From positions 1-44,823 of the forward strand of contig PLXC01000097.1 of assembly GCA_003151275.1 (NCBI GenBank): 44,823 nt of DNA, read 5' to 3'. The notes under the pieces are model-generated. The model searched no databases. It saw nothing but the letters and a program-made list of their open reading frames with translations, and was not told where the DNA came from. The translations under genes were made by a program, and so were the position numbers. This document shows positions 33,660 through 41,134 of this stretch, one piece after another. Each line of letters starts with the position of its first letter. The first letter of the stretch is position 1. Source of the DNA: Candidatus Melainabacteria bacterium. GTDB taxonomy: Bacteria > Cyanobacteriota > Vampirovibrionia > Obscuribacterales > Obscuribacteraceae.

Positions 33660-34502
33660 TCAACCACGAGTATATTCGAAGTACAGTTCAATTTGCGCTT
33701 GGCTCTCGATCGTTGATGCGCGACACCAATCAACAAACACCAAATCGAACTCGTTAATTAGACTTGCTAAAACAGCAGCCGTTTGTACGGGATCATCGAC
33801 GTGTGACGCTGTGATACCGACCATGGTGCACAGATCGTTAGAGACCTGCCCATAGACGATCAAACCACCTGCTCCCTCAAACGCAAAACCGTTTTCGACA
33901 ATTCCGTTTCCGGTCGGTCCACCCGATGTATAGTATCCGATACCATCAAATGTTGTGGTGGACTTTAGCTGTGATTTTAATCGTGACAGCGTCAGTTTGG
34001 AACTCTCATCTATTGGCTCTTTAATTAGGCTTCTAACGTGGAGTTTTTGAAAAAAACCAGAGGGATTTCTTTGGTCGCTGTAGATCTCGGTAATGCTGGC
34101 GAGCTCGGTATCAATCTTTGGTAAGAGTGCTTTCGAAATCAATTCGACTTGTCGCCAGTCGTCTTCATGCATCTCGAAAATTTGCTTAGCCTGTCTGTCT
34201 GTTGGAATTGTCGCCCCAATGTAGTCGCAAATCGTTGGCAAACTAAACAAAATATCTTTGGTAGAAATCTCCTCGACTTTCCTGACTTTTAGCGTCAGCT
34301 TGCCGGACTTTGTATAGCTGACTCGATCGAGTGGGTCTGCTTCCACTACTTGAAATTCGTTTTCGCCCAAATGAATTGTTGTGAACTTGTCAAAGCTTTC
34401 AGGAATGTCTTCTGGCAGTTGCGCTGCCTTGACAATAATTTTTCCATCGTCAGCGTTAATGACGGTCATCTGAACTTTTGATTTGCCGAAGCCAAAGGGC
34501 AT
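33660..34502 (-). CDS. Protein of unknown function
   Basis: 280 residues, soluble, with no signal peptide. The N-terminus (MPFGFGKSKVQMTVINADDGKII) starts a beta-rich region to about residue 80; the middle (90-145) is helical; the C-terminal half has Gly-rich strands (GIGYYTSGGPTGNGIVENGFAFEGAGG) and a final segment with DLVFVDWCR. I do not recognise the family. It precedes the VIT/CCC1 gene in position but is downstream in transcription (168 bases), so cotranscription is possible. Confidence 0.65.
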   Translation of the reverse strand: MPFGFGKSKVQMTVINADDGKIIVKAAQLPEDIPESFDKFTTIHLGENEFQVVEADPLDRVSYTKSGKLTLKVRKVEEISTKDILFSLPTICDYIGATIPTDRQAKQIFEMHEDDWRQVELISKALLPKIDTELASITEIYSDQRNPSGFFQKLHVRSLIKEPIDESSKLTLSRLKSQLKSTTTFDGIGYYTSGGPTGNGIVENGFAFEGAGGLIVYGQVSNDLCTMVGITASHVDDPVQTAAVLASLINEFDLVFVDWCRASTIESQAQIELYFEYTRG

Positions 34503-34670
34503 GAGAATCTTCCACCGCTCCTGCTTGCCTCGGACTCAACTCGGGTGATTTAGATTATGCCACATTCGTCCGATCTTCGGATAAACCAAATACGACGGGG
34601 CGCCTTAGTTGAAATCGTCTCAAGTTTGGAGCGCTGGAAGGCACAAAGTTGGTCATTTTTTAAGACTAAA

Positions 34671-35372
34671 TTAGACGCCGCCGCCACCGCCGAAGAGTGC
34701 ACCAACGGCGGAGGTTATTCCCATCGCCAATGCACTCCAGAATGTCACTCGAAGAACTCCTGGGAGAATCTTTGCACCGCCGGTTTTTGCAGCGAGTCCC
34801 CCGAGGAAGGCAAGAGACACTAGAGCACCACCGGCAATCATCGGAATCAGATGTCGCACAGGGGTAAATATCAAAATGCTCAGAGGCAAGGCTGCTCCGG
34901 CAGCGAAACTGCAGGCCGACGCTATCGCTGCCTGTAACGGCTTTGCCGATGTTGTCTCTGAAATACCAAGCTCGTCGCGAGCATGAGCACCAACGGCATC
35001 GTGTTCCATTAGCTTTGTCGCAACTGTGTTGGCGAGAGGCAAATCTAGACCACGTCGAACATAAATCGCCGCCAGTTCGTTGTGTTCTTTATCGAAGTCT
35101 GCTTCGATTTCGCTGCGTTCCTCCTTCAATGCGGCTGCCTCAGTATCCGCTTGAGATGAAACCGATACGTACTCCCCAGTCGCCATCGCCATTGAACCTG
35201 CCACCAGTCCCGCAATGCCTGACATCAAGACGCTTTCGTGACTTGCATGGGATGCCGCCATGCCGAGCATAAGGCTCGCCGTCGAGACGATGCCGTCATT
35301 TGCACCCAAGACCGCTGCACGGAGCCAGCCTGTGTTCTTGATTTTGTGATTCTCGCTGTGCTGCTTAGGCAT
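34671..35372 (-). CDS. VIT1/CCC1-family Fe2+/Mn2+ transporter
   Basis: A 233-residue membrane protein with the family layout: LRAAVLGANDGIVSTASLMLG at the start, a second helix with GLVAGSMAMATGEYVSVSSQAD (conserved Gly/Met/Glu of the metal path), a cytoplasmic Glu-rich helical domain (75-135; EERSEIEADFDKEHNELAAIY) and three C-terminal helices ending in a Gly run. It would export or sequester Fe or Mn from the cytosol. In bacteria the family is usually plain, as here, without a ferritin-like N-terminal domain. Divergent from the Gln-rich secreted protein gene. Confidence 0.92.
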   Translation of the reverse strand: MPKQHSENHKIKNTGWLRAAVLGANDGIVSTASLMLGMAASHASHESVLMSGIAGLVAGSMAMATGEYVSVSSQADTEAAALKEERSEIEADFDKEHNELAAIYVRRGLDLPLANTVATKLMEHDAVGAHARDELGISETTSAKPLQAAIASACSFAAGAALPLSILIFTPVRHLIPMIAGGALVSLAFLGGLAAKTGGAKILPGVLRVTFWSALAMGITSAVGALFGGGGGV

Positions 35373-35468
35373 GAATTCCTTGAGGCGATCGCATTATTTA
35401 GGGATAAAAATGGTTCTGCTGGCGGTGACACAGTATCTTTGTTCAAGCATCAATCAATGATACCGGAA

Positions 35469-35497
35469 TTGATAAAAACTGCACAAACCGGTAAATT
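35469..35497 (+). promoter_or_regulatory. Sigma-70-type promoter for the Gln-rich protein gene
   Basis: TTGATA (35469-35474) and TAAATT (35492-35497) are separated by exactly 17 bases, about 97 bases before the GTG at 35594. The match is close to the vegetative consensus; it is not proven experimentally. Confidence 0.5.
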
Positions 35498-35593
35498 TCT
35501 CATTACGACATCGAAAATGGTCGGCTGTGGATTCGACTTATTTAGTTCCAGGTGACATCATTCCTGTGTAGTTGATGTAGAGGTAAGAATAAA

Positions 35594-37081
35594 GTGAAGC
35601 GCAACATACTACTTTCAGCAACTGTACTTCTTGCAATTGCGACAATATCCGCTAGAGATGGGCAGGGGCAGCCTTCCAGAAATTTCCAAGAGCGTCCTCA
35701 AAATGCTGGTCCAAGAGCAGAAGCGCGCCCGCCTCAACCTCAGCAGCAGGACCACCACGAGCAGCCGGGCCAACAGATGCAGCAGGCACAACAAATGCAA
35801 GCTCAGCAGCAGCAAAAAGCTCAACAAGAGCAGATACGAGCCCAACAAGCACAACAAGCTCAAGCACAGCAGCAACAAAAAGCTCAGCAAGAGCAGATGA
35901 TGCAAGCCCATCAACAACAGCTTAAGTCCCAAGAAGAAGCGCGTCGGGCGGAAGAACAAAGAGTTAGAGTTCAAGAAGAGCAAGCGCGAAGTGCGCAAAT
36001 GCAAGCTTTAAAAATGCAAAACGAGCAAGCCGGCAAAGCTCGCGAACAAGCACAACGTTCTCTAGAAAATAATCAATTGCAACAGCATCAGCACGATCAG
36101 AATCTCAGACCTCAACCAGAAGCTCACTTTAATCAACAACCGCCTAATCAACAAAACAACGCCGTGCCACAATTCAGAGAACGTGGACAAACTGGTTTAA
36201 GCACCATTCCTGGTGGCGACATGAATCGGCGTTTGGAAGAACAAAATGGAAGAACCCCTGTCCCATCTGAACAGCACCAGAATCAGCCTCTCGGATTTAC
36301 ACCACAAAACAGGCACGGATTTCAGCGAACGGCAACGCCGCCACCGCTTCAAACAGCAGTTGTACCGATTGCCAAGGCAATCTCAATGCCGGTTTTACAG
36401 GCTGGCATCTCGACAGAAGATCATCAACATGCCCAAGCAGTAAACCACAATTTGGAAAAACATTTGATTGCAGTTGAAGGAACGCAAGCGCCAGTCAACA
36501 GACTAATGACAAGAAATACAGTAGTAAACAACTATTTTAACAATTATCACACGGTGATCAACAATCATCCTATCGATATCAACAGGCAAAACACCAATTA
36601 TTTTCAGGTTCCGGCGCACGCATACCCGCACTGGTATCAGCAAGAACCGGGTTGGGTTTACTCTAACGGTTTCACCTTGGGGGATTCGATTAGAGTGGGT
36701 CCTGATTGGCTAAGATGGGGATGGCATCCCTACTTTGGACCACCACCAGAAGGTTTTGTTTGTGCGTCTGACTTCATTCCCACTCCTTGGATCTATCTTC
36801 CTGCCTATGGATTGTGGAGAGAGCCGGGAGTGAATGGCTATGCGGAACTAGGTCCTCCTGATGACTACGACGGACCGATTACTGTTGAAGTTCTGGAGCC
36901 CCGTCACATTCATACAAGCGATCCTTATACTGGATGGGGAAACGATCAAATAATCAACGTTGTCTATCTTTATAACGCTTTTTATTATCCAGACTTCGGA
37001 AGATACGGATATATGAACCGTCACGGTTACTTCATTTGGCTGAATCTTGACGACAATCAAAATTTTGGATCGAATTATTGA
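35594..37081 (+). CDS. Secreted Gln-rich coiled-coil protein of unknown function
   Basis: 495 residues from a GTG start with AGAGG upstream. A signal peptide (MKRNILLSATVLLAIATISA, about 1-20) leads into a low-complexity Gln/Ala/Glu region (30-180) with repeats such as QQQQKAQQEQ, predicted as a long helix or coiled coil, then an Asn/Gln-rich linker to about 340. The C-terminal 145 residues are very different: Trp/Tyr/Pro-rich (HWYQQEPGWVYSNGFTLGDS, WLRWGWHPYFGPPPEGF, GYFIWLNLDD), suggesting a folded extracellular domain, perhaps repeat-like. Likely periplasmic or surface protein. A good promoter lies 97 bases upstream. Function unknown. Confidence 0.8.
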   Translation: MKRNILLSATVLLAIATISARDGQGQPSRNFQERPQNAGPRAEARPPQPQQQDHHEQPGQQMQQAQQMQAQQQQKAQQEQIRAQQAQQAQAQQQQKAQQEQMMQAHQQQLKSQEEARRAEEQRVRVQEEQARSAQMQALKMQNEQAGKAREQAQRSLENNQLQQHQHDQNLRPQPEAHFNQQPPNQQNNAVPQFRERGQTGLSTIPGGDMNRRLEEQNGRTPVPSEQHQNQPLGFTPQNRHGFQRTATPPPLQTAVVPIAKAISMPVLQAGISTEDHQHAQAVNHNLEKHLIAVEGTQAPVNRLMTRNTVVNNYFNNYHTVINNHPIDINRQNTNYFQVPAHAYPHWYQQEPGWVYSNGFTLGDSIRVGPDWLRWGWHPYFGPPPEGFVCASDFIPTPWIYLPAYGLWREPGVNGYAELGPPDDYDGPITVEVLEPRHIHTSDPYTGWGNDQIINVVYLYNAFYYPDFGRYGYMNRHGYFIWLNLDDNQNFGSNY

Positions 37082-37144
37082 TTCCGATGTGCACTTGTGA
37101 CATTACACGCAGCGCTGAATGGATCGAATAGAGGCGACGTGATA

Positions 37145-37166
37145 GAGAATTTCTTTCGGAATTCTC
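37145..37166 (+). promoter_or_regulatory. Small hairpin before the beta-propeller gene
   Basis: GAGAATT (37145-37151) pairs with AATTCTC (37160-37166) around an 8-base loop and is followed by CAAATCGTTTTC. It could end the upstream transcript weakly or sit in the leader of the gene at 37215. Confidence 0.3.
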
Positions 37167-37214
37167 AAATCGTTTTCTAAAGGCGTTAAACTCTTCTTTT
37201 CAGAGGAGGCGCTT

Positions 37215-38243
37215 ATGAATATTCGGAAGGTAGTTCTGGCCTTGGCACTGTCTGGAACAGCTATTGGTGCTGGCGTTGCTGCCACTCAGTCTAGCTATCA
37301 CGTGATCAAACGCGTGCCTCTTGGGGGAGCAGGTTTTTGGGATTATCTGCATATTGATAGCCCTTCGCGGCGCTTATATATTGGGCGATCTGATCGGGTC
37401 ATGGTTATCGATCTTGACAGCGAAAAGCTAGTCGGCGAAATCACGAGTATGAAGGGAGTTCATGGCGTTTGTGTTTTGCCAAAGTTGAACAAAGGTTTTG
37501 TCACCAGTGGCAAAGACAATACAGTAAGAGTTTTCGATCTCAAAACACTGAAAGAAATCGCCCAGGCAAAAGCTGGAGAGAAGCCAGATGCAATCACTTA
37601 TGACCAGTCGTCGAAGAGGATATTCGTGTTCAATAACGGTGGCACGTCTGCCACAGTGATCGAGCCAACGAATCTGAAAACTGGATCGGTGGAGTTGCTC
37701 GGTGCTCCTGAAGCGGGTGTCTCTGATGGAAAAGGCAAAGTGTATGTCAACCTTGAAGATAAAAACGAAATCGCAGTAATTGATACCAAGAAATTGGCGG
37801 TGGTGAATCGTTTCAAACTTATTTCTGGCACAGAACCAACCGGTCTATCCATCGATTTGAAGCATCGGCGGTTGTTCTCAGGTTGCCACAATCAGAAGAT
37901 GGTTATTTTAAATGCGGATACTGGAAAGGTTATTACGACCCTTCCGATCGGCGCTGGAGTAGATGGAACACTGTTCGATCCTGAAACTCAAAATGCGTTT
38001 AGTTCCAATGGCGACGGCACACTCACTGTAATCCACGAGAAAGATCCCGATACTTTTGAGGTTATTCAGAACGTCGAAACAGAAAGTGGTGCACGCACTA
38101 TGGACATGGATACAAAGACGCACCGAATATGGTTAGCTACAGCGAAAATGGTAGATGCTACAAACGCTGCGGCAGAGCAAAATCATCATCACAAATCAAT
38201 CGTGCCAGATTCGTTCACCGCTATAGAGGTGGGGGACAAGTAG
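37215..38243 (+). CDS. Secreted YVTN/YncE-like beta-propeller protein
   Basis: 342 residues. N-terminal signal peptide (MNIRKVVLALALSGTAIGAGVAA), then seven-bladed-propeller-type repeats of about 40 residues, each with a strand like RVMVIDLDSEKLVGEI, NTVRVFDLKTLKEIAQ, NEIAVIDTKKLAVVNRF or KMVILNADTGKVITTL. The YncE/YVTN family binds DNA or partner proteins in the periplasm; a ligand cannot be inferred here. The C-terminus is His-rich (EQNHHHKS). The ATG has an excellent AGAGGAGG seven bases upstream, so strong translation is expected. It stands alone on its strand. Confidence 0.88.
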   Translation: MNIRKVVLALALSGTAIGAGVAATQSSYHVIKRVPLGGAGFWDYLHIDSPSRRLYIGRSDRVMVIDLDSEKLVGEITSMKGVHGVCVLPKLNKGFVTSGKDNTVRVFDLKTLKEIAQAKAGEKPDAITYDQSSKRIFVFNNGGTSATVIEPTNLKTGSVELLGAPEAGVSDGKGKVYVNLEDKNEIAVIDTKKLAVVNRFKLISGTEPTGLSIDLKHRRLFSGCHNQKMVILNADTGKVITTLPIGAGVDGTLFDPETQNAFSSNGDGTLTVIHEKDPDTFEVIQNVETESGARTMDMDTKTHRIWLATAKMVDATNAAAEQNHHHKSIVPDSFTAIEVGDK

Positions 38244-38393
38244 CTATTGCTTTTTCGTTTCACAGAATCAAAGCGATTTCGCGCGATTCAATGCAGTTTG
38301 TTGACTGTGTTAAAAAGGAAAGTGAGGGGACAAATGGTCAACTACTGTGATCTTATTCATCAACTGTTTGCGCGCCAGGACCATATCAGTTCA

Positions 38394-38948
38394 TCAAAAG
38401 AAATCTGACAAGTACTTGGGATATTCGGACTTGTCTGGTGTACGTACTGGACTTCGGGTCCGAAGTCCAGTACGTATGCCGTAAGTTGTGAGTATGCGGA
38501 TCGCGGATCCGCTAGCCGGTTCGCCTGAGACTAGTCTATTGAGCTTGGAGATGTCTTGAGCGTCAAAGAGAAATTTCCCAAGTTGTGAAATTCTACCCGT
38601 AGCTTTAACGTAGGGGGTTCCTAGCATGTAGGGCTTAACAGTTGCCCACGTAAGCCTTTCTCCCTTTTCAAGATCACAAAGTTTGACTGCATAAACTGAA
38701 ATGTTTTGCAGAAGTCTAAGCCTGTTACGCTTATTGAGAAGTCTTGGTTGCTTAAGAACTCTGGTAAAATCTTCGATTGCTTCGAGGTAGCGCCCCATCG
38801 CCGCGTTAACTTGCCCTCTGCCAAAGTATCCCAGCCAATAGTCTGGTTGTTCTTCAATCACGGCGTTCAATTCCAGCAACGCATGACGGTATTCTTCGAT
38901 CCGGTAATATCGGAGCGCTCGCTTGGTAGCCTTAAGGGAAAGTGGCAT
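38394..38948 (-). CDS. TPR-repeat protein with palindrome-encoded tail
   Basis: About 184 residues from the ATG at 38948 (MPLSLKATKRALRYYR); a start 11 codons further upstream is less likely. Residues 5-80 form two tetratricopeptide-type repeats (ALRYYRIEEYRHALLELNAVIEEQPDYW, LGYFGRGQVNAAMGRYLEAIEDFTRVL), a protein-binding scaffold. The middle has a further helical stretch. The last 45 residues are basic and Arg/Thr/Pro-rich (RTGLRTRSPVRTP); part is encoded by a perfect 36-bp palindrome, so this tail may be a repeat insertion that replaced the original end. Partner unknown. Confidence 0.65.
   Translation of the reverse strand: MPLSLKATKRALRYYRIEEYRHALLELNAVIEEQPDYWLGYFGRGQVNAAMGRYLEAIEDFTRVLKQPRLLNKRNRLRLLQNISVYAVKLCDLEKGERLTWATVKPYMLGTPYVKATGRISQLGKFLFDAQDISKLNRLVSGEPASGSAIRILTTYGIRTGLRTRSPVRTPDKSEYPKYLSDFF
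38441..38476. repeat. 36-bp perfect palindrome (17-bp arms)
   Basis: TACGTACTGGACTTCGG (38441-38457) is exactly complementary to 38460-38476, leaving a 2-base centre. It lies inside the 3' end of the TPR gene and encodes its Arg-rich tail. A second, shorter palindrome GCGGATCCGC lies nearby. Perfect arms of this length are typical of mobile intergenic repeats rather than conserved coding sequence. Confidence 0.85.
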
Positions 38949-38980
38949 GGTTCCATCCCCACAAAGAGTAGTGAACCCCA

Positions 38981-39018
38981 ATAACTAACATCCCGTATAA
39001 CTAACATACCGTATAACT
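38981..39018. repeat. 16-bp tandem repeat, 2.4 copies
   Basis: ATAACTAACATCCCGT (38981-38996), ATAACTAACATACCGT (38997-39012) and a partial ATAACT (39013-39018) lie just upstream of the TPR gene start. Copies differ by one base, so the array may vary in length between strains. Confidence 0.85.
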
Positions 39019-39033
39019 CGATTTAAAGGCAAG

Positions 39034-39129
39034 CAGTCCAGCCATGAACCTCAGGAAGCTCTATTCCGCTCCAGCACCAAACAGTCAAACCTTGACAGTC
39101 AGAAAGCCCTGTTCCGCTTCGGCACCAGA
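39034..39129. repeat. Diverged 48-bp tandem duplication
   Basis: Two adjacent 48-base units (39034-39081, 39082-39129) match at about 36 of 48 positions, with shared blocks such as CAGTC, TTCCGCT and GCACCA. They lie between the TPR and zinc-ribbon genes and have no accepted coding frame. The array is older than the other tandem repeats in the window. Confidence 0.7.
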
Positions 39130-39198
39130 TACGGTGCTCAGGCATCACCTGCTTGCTCACTGATCTGATACTCACGGTACGCACGCATTGGACAATAA

Positions 39199-39822
39199 CT
39201 ATAGGAAATCGCGTATCCACATTCTGGTCGCGGCGAGCGTTTGATCCACACTGATATCGCTTGTGTCGAGCAACGACATTGGCGGATTTGTGGTAGAGGC
39301 GTTGTCAATCAACCATTGATTGAAATTGACCATTTGTTTTAGAACATCGTCTGAACCAGACTTGCGCCATGACGGTCTGGATTGGAGACGCTCAACTAGT
39401 GCGCTTTCATTGCAGACGAAGGCCAGATAAGCAATCTTGCTGAAATACCGACTCTCAGGACATTTTTCGAATTGCCCAGGAGTAGATGATCCGATCAACA
39501 CGACTGGGCGCCCGCTTTGTCCAACGTTCTTCGCTACTCGAAGCCACAAGTTTCTGTACTGTTTATAGTCGTTATCAGGTTGATTAAATGCATCTTGCCA
39601 AAGAATGTCGCTTTCCAGACAGACGCAATCCGTCATTACAGATGGAAGTCTCAGACCGACTGTTGTTTTTCCGGTACCGCTCGCGCCAGTGATAATGAGG
39701 AGCGGGAGCATAAGAAACGGATGACGATGTCCGCATTGCCGACAAACCGCAACAGCACCGTTGCTAGTATCTATTTCCTTTTCATCGCTATACTGACCGC
39801 AGCCTGGACAGACGTTAAACAT
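39199..39822 (-). CDS. Zinc-ribbon P-loop NTPase, kinase-like
   Basis: About 207 residues from the ATG at 39822 (MFNVCPGCGQY), eight bases after the stop of the repeat-protein gene at 39831, so translational coupling is likely. A zinc ribbon (CPGCG...CRQCGHRHPF, residues 5-36) precedes a P-loop kinase-like fold: Walker A GASGTGKTT, a VCLESDILW strand and a helical lid region (VERLQSRPSWRKSG). The layout resembles small-molecule or nucleoside kinases and adenylate-kinase-like proteins; the substrate is unknown. The fixed order of ribbon and P-loop, rarely named in annotation, and its link to the two MshEN-repeat genes are notable. Confidence 0.78.
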   Translation of the reverse strand: MFNVCPGCGQYSDEKEIDTSNGAVAVCRQCGHRHPFLMLPLLIITGASGTGKTTVGLRLPSVMTDCVCLESDILWQDAFNQPDNDYKQYRNLWLRVAKNVGQSGRPVVLIGSSTPGQFEKCPESRYFSKIAYLAFVCNESALVERLQSRPSWRKSGSDDVLKQMVNFNQWLIDNASTTNPPMSLLDTSDISVDQTLAATRMWIRDFL

Positions 39823-39830
39823 GCTGAAAT

Positions 39831-41069
39831 TTAGTGGACAAGCGGTGCAGTTTGTCGAACGTGAGTGCGCACAGTCCAATGAAGTTCTTGCAGTACTTCA
39901 TCGAAAGTGCACTGCCTGTGGTGAAAAAGATTCAGTGCAATGATGCCTTGCTGCATGTTCAACCAACCGGTGGCAAGCAAGAAAAAACAGCGCAGTGAGC
40001 CATAATAAGTCCGTTCGTCCAAAAGCTCTTTGTCGAGCAGCAATTGGGCGATGTCGAACGCATCTTTAAAATTTGGCGAAGTTTGCCGATCAATATCGCT
40101 TTTGATTTGATCGATCTCCGGTTGACCGATCAGTCCAGCAACGCGCAGCACTTCGTGATAACGCACCTGTGTTTTGAAGTCATCCTCTGGAATTTCCATC
40201 ATCGCCACGACTTCGGATAATTTTTGATCTGTCTTTTGAAGGCGGCGCAAACATTTGTGAGCTTGATCGGCATTCAGTGTTTCATTTGCCACCATCTCCT
40301 GAATGCACAGTGCATCTGCGAGCAGACTTTCACTCAACTGCCCACCGTCGACCAGCACTCGTCCGATCCATTTCTCTTGCACCAGACCACCTTCTAGAGC
40401 CTGGGAAACCTCCACGTGGGAAATGATGCCTGCGCCAACCAAAAGCTCTCCGAGCCTGATTGAGGGACAATGCGGACCGCGGAAGCGACCTTGTTCATTG
40501 ATCAGAGCTTCTACTGGAGCCTGTCTCCTGTGCGCAGCGATAAGACCAGCGGTTGCCTGGGCGCGCGAAATGTTGCCAGAGCGGATCAGAGATTGAGCAC
40601 TGAGCGCGGTCGCCAGCAATTCATCAGACAAAGAGCCCAGCGAAATCAATAATCGACCCAACGGTAAGCCTGTCGCCTGGCTAGTTTTCATTGCCGTCTC
40701 GAGCTGGTCCGCTGGAACGATTTTAGAATCAAGCAGCAGTTCACCGAGCTTGTTAGACTCTTTATCCTCACCACTGGTCCAGCCCACAGCGCTCAAAGCC
40801 TGATCAAAGGAGACTTCGCTATCCGCTAAGTGGGACAGCGCCTTTATGGCCAGGTCCAATGGCACGATGCCGTCGCGAACAAGTGATTGCGCTTGTACAG
40901 CCGCTTGAAACTCGACTTCGGTAAGGAAACCAGCCATGATAAGCACCCTGCCGATCGGCAATCCTGTCGACCTGGCAGTCTTCATGGCCTCGTCCAGTTC
41001 CTTCTGATTAAGAATTTCCGCTTGAATCAGTAGTTCGCCAATGCGCAACTCATTCTTATCGAGACTCAT
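39831..41069 (-). CDS. Tandem MshEN-like repeat protein (paralogue 2), possible c-di-GMP receptor
   Basis: 412 residues made of at least three modules resembling the GspE/MshE N-terminal domain: residues 9-62 (RIGELLIQAEIL...PIGRVLIMAGFL), 107-162 (KLGELLLDSKIV...PLGRLLISLGSL) and 205-260 (RLGELLVGAGII...WIGRVLVDGGQL). A fourth, weaker one is near 305-365. The paired (R/K)(L/I)GxxLxxxxxI half-motifs about 30 residues apart are the c-di-GMP-binding pattern of MshEN domains. There is no ATPase domain as in MshE/PilB, so this is a stand-alone repeat protein. ATG behind AAGGATCTAA. 66 bases downstream of its paralogue and coupled to the zinc-ribbon gene. Ligand binding is inferred. Confidence 0.75.
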   Translation of the reverse strand: MSLDKNELRIGELLIQAEILNQKELDEAMKTARSTGLPIGRVLIMAGFLTEVEFQAAVQAQSLVRDGIVPLDLAIKALSHLADSEVSFDQALSAVGWTSGEDKESNKLGELLLDSKIVPADQLETAMKTSQATGLPLGRLLISLGSLSDELLATALSAQSLIRSGNISRAQATAGLIAAHRRQAPVEALINEQGRFRGPHCPSIRLGELLVGAGIISHVEVSQALEGGLVQEKWIGRVLVDGGQLSESLLADALCIQEMVANETLNADQAHKCLRRLQKTDQKLSEVVAMMEIPEDDFKTQVRYHEVLRVAGLIGQPEIDQIKSDIDRQTSPNFKDAFDIAQLLLDKELLDERTYYGSLRCFFLLATGWLNMQQGIIALNLFHHRQCTFDEVLQELHWTVRTHVRQTAPLVH

Positions 41070-41134
41070 TTAGATCCTTCTTGCCCGGATTAAACCATCA
41101 TCCAATTTTAGCCGACTGTCACCGCCGCCACTAG

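Noticed and set aside
33452..33757. 101-residue forward frame in the 33-kb gap
   Set aside because: Runs antisense through the hydrolase remnant and into the gene at 33660; composition is not protein-like.
35615..36004. Leu-rich reverse frame opposite the Gln-rich protein gene
   Set aside because: Poly-Leu pattern is the antisense image of CAG/CAA Gln codons.
39023..39220. Reverse frame across the 48-bp repeats with Trp/Cys repeats
   Set aside because: It overlaps the end of the zinc-ribbon gene and its repeated peptide simply reflects the DNA duplication.
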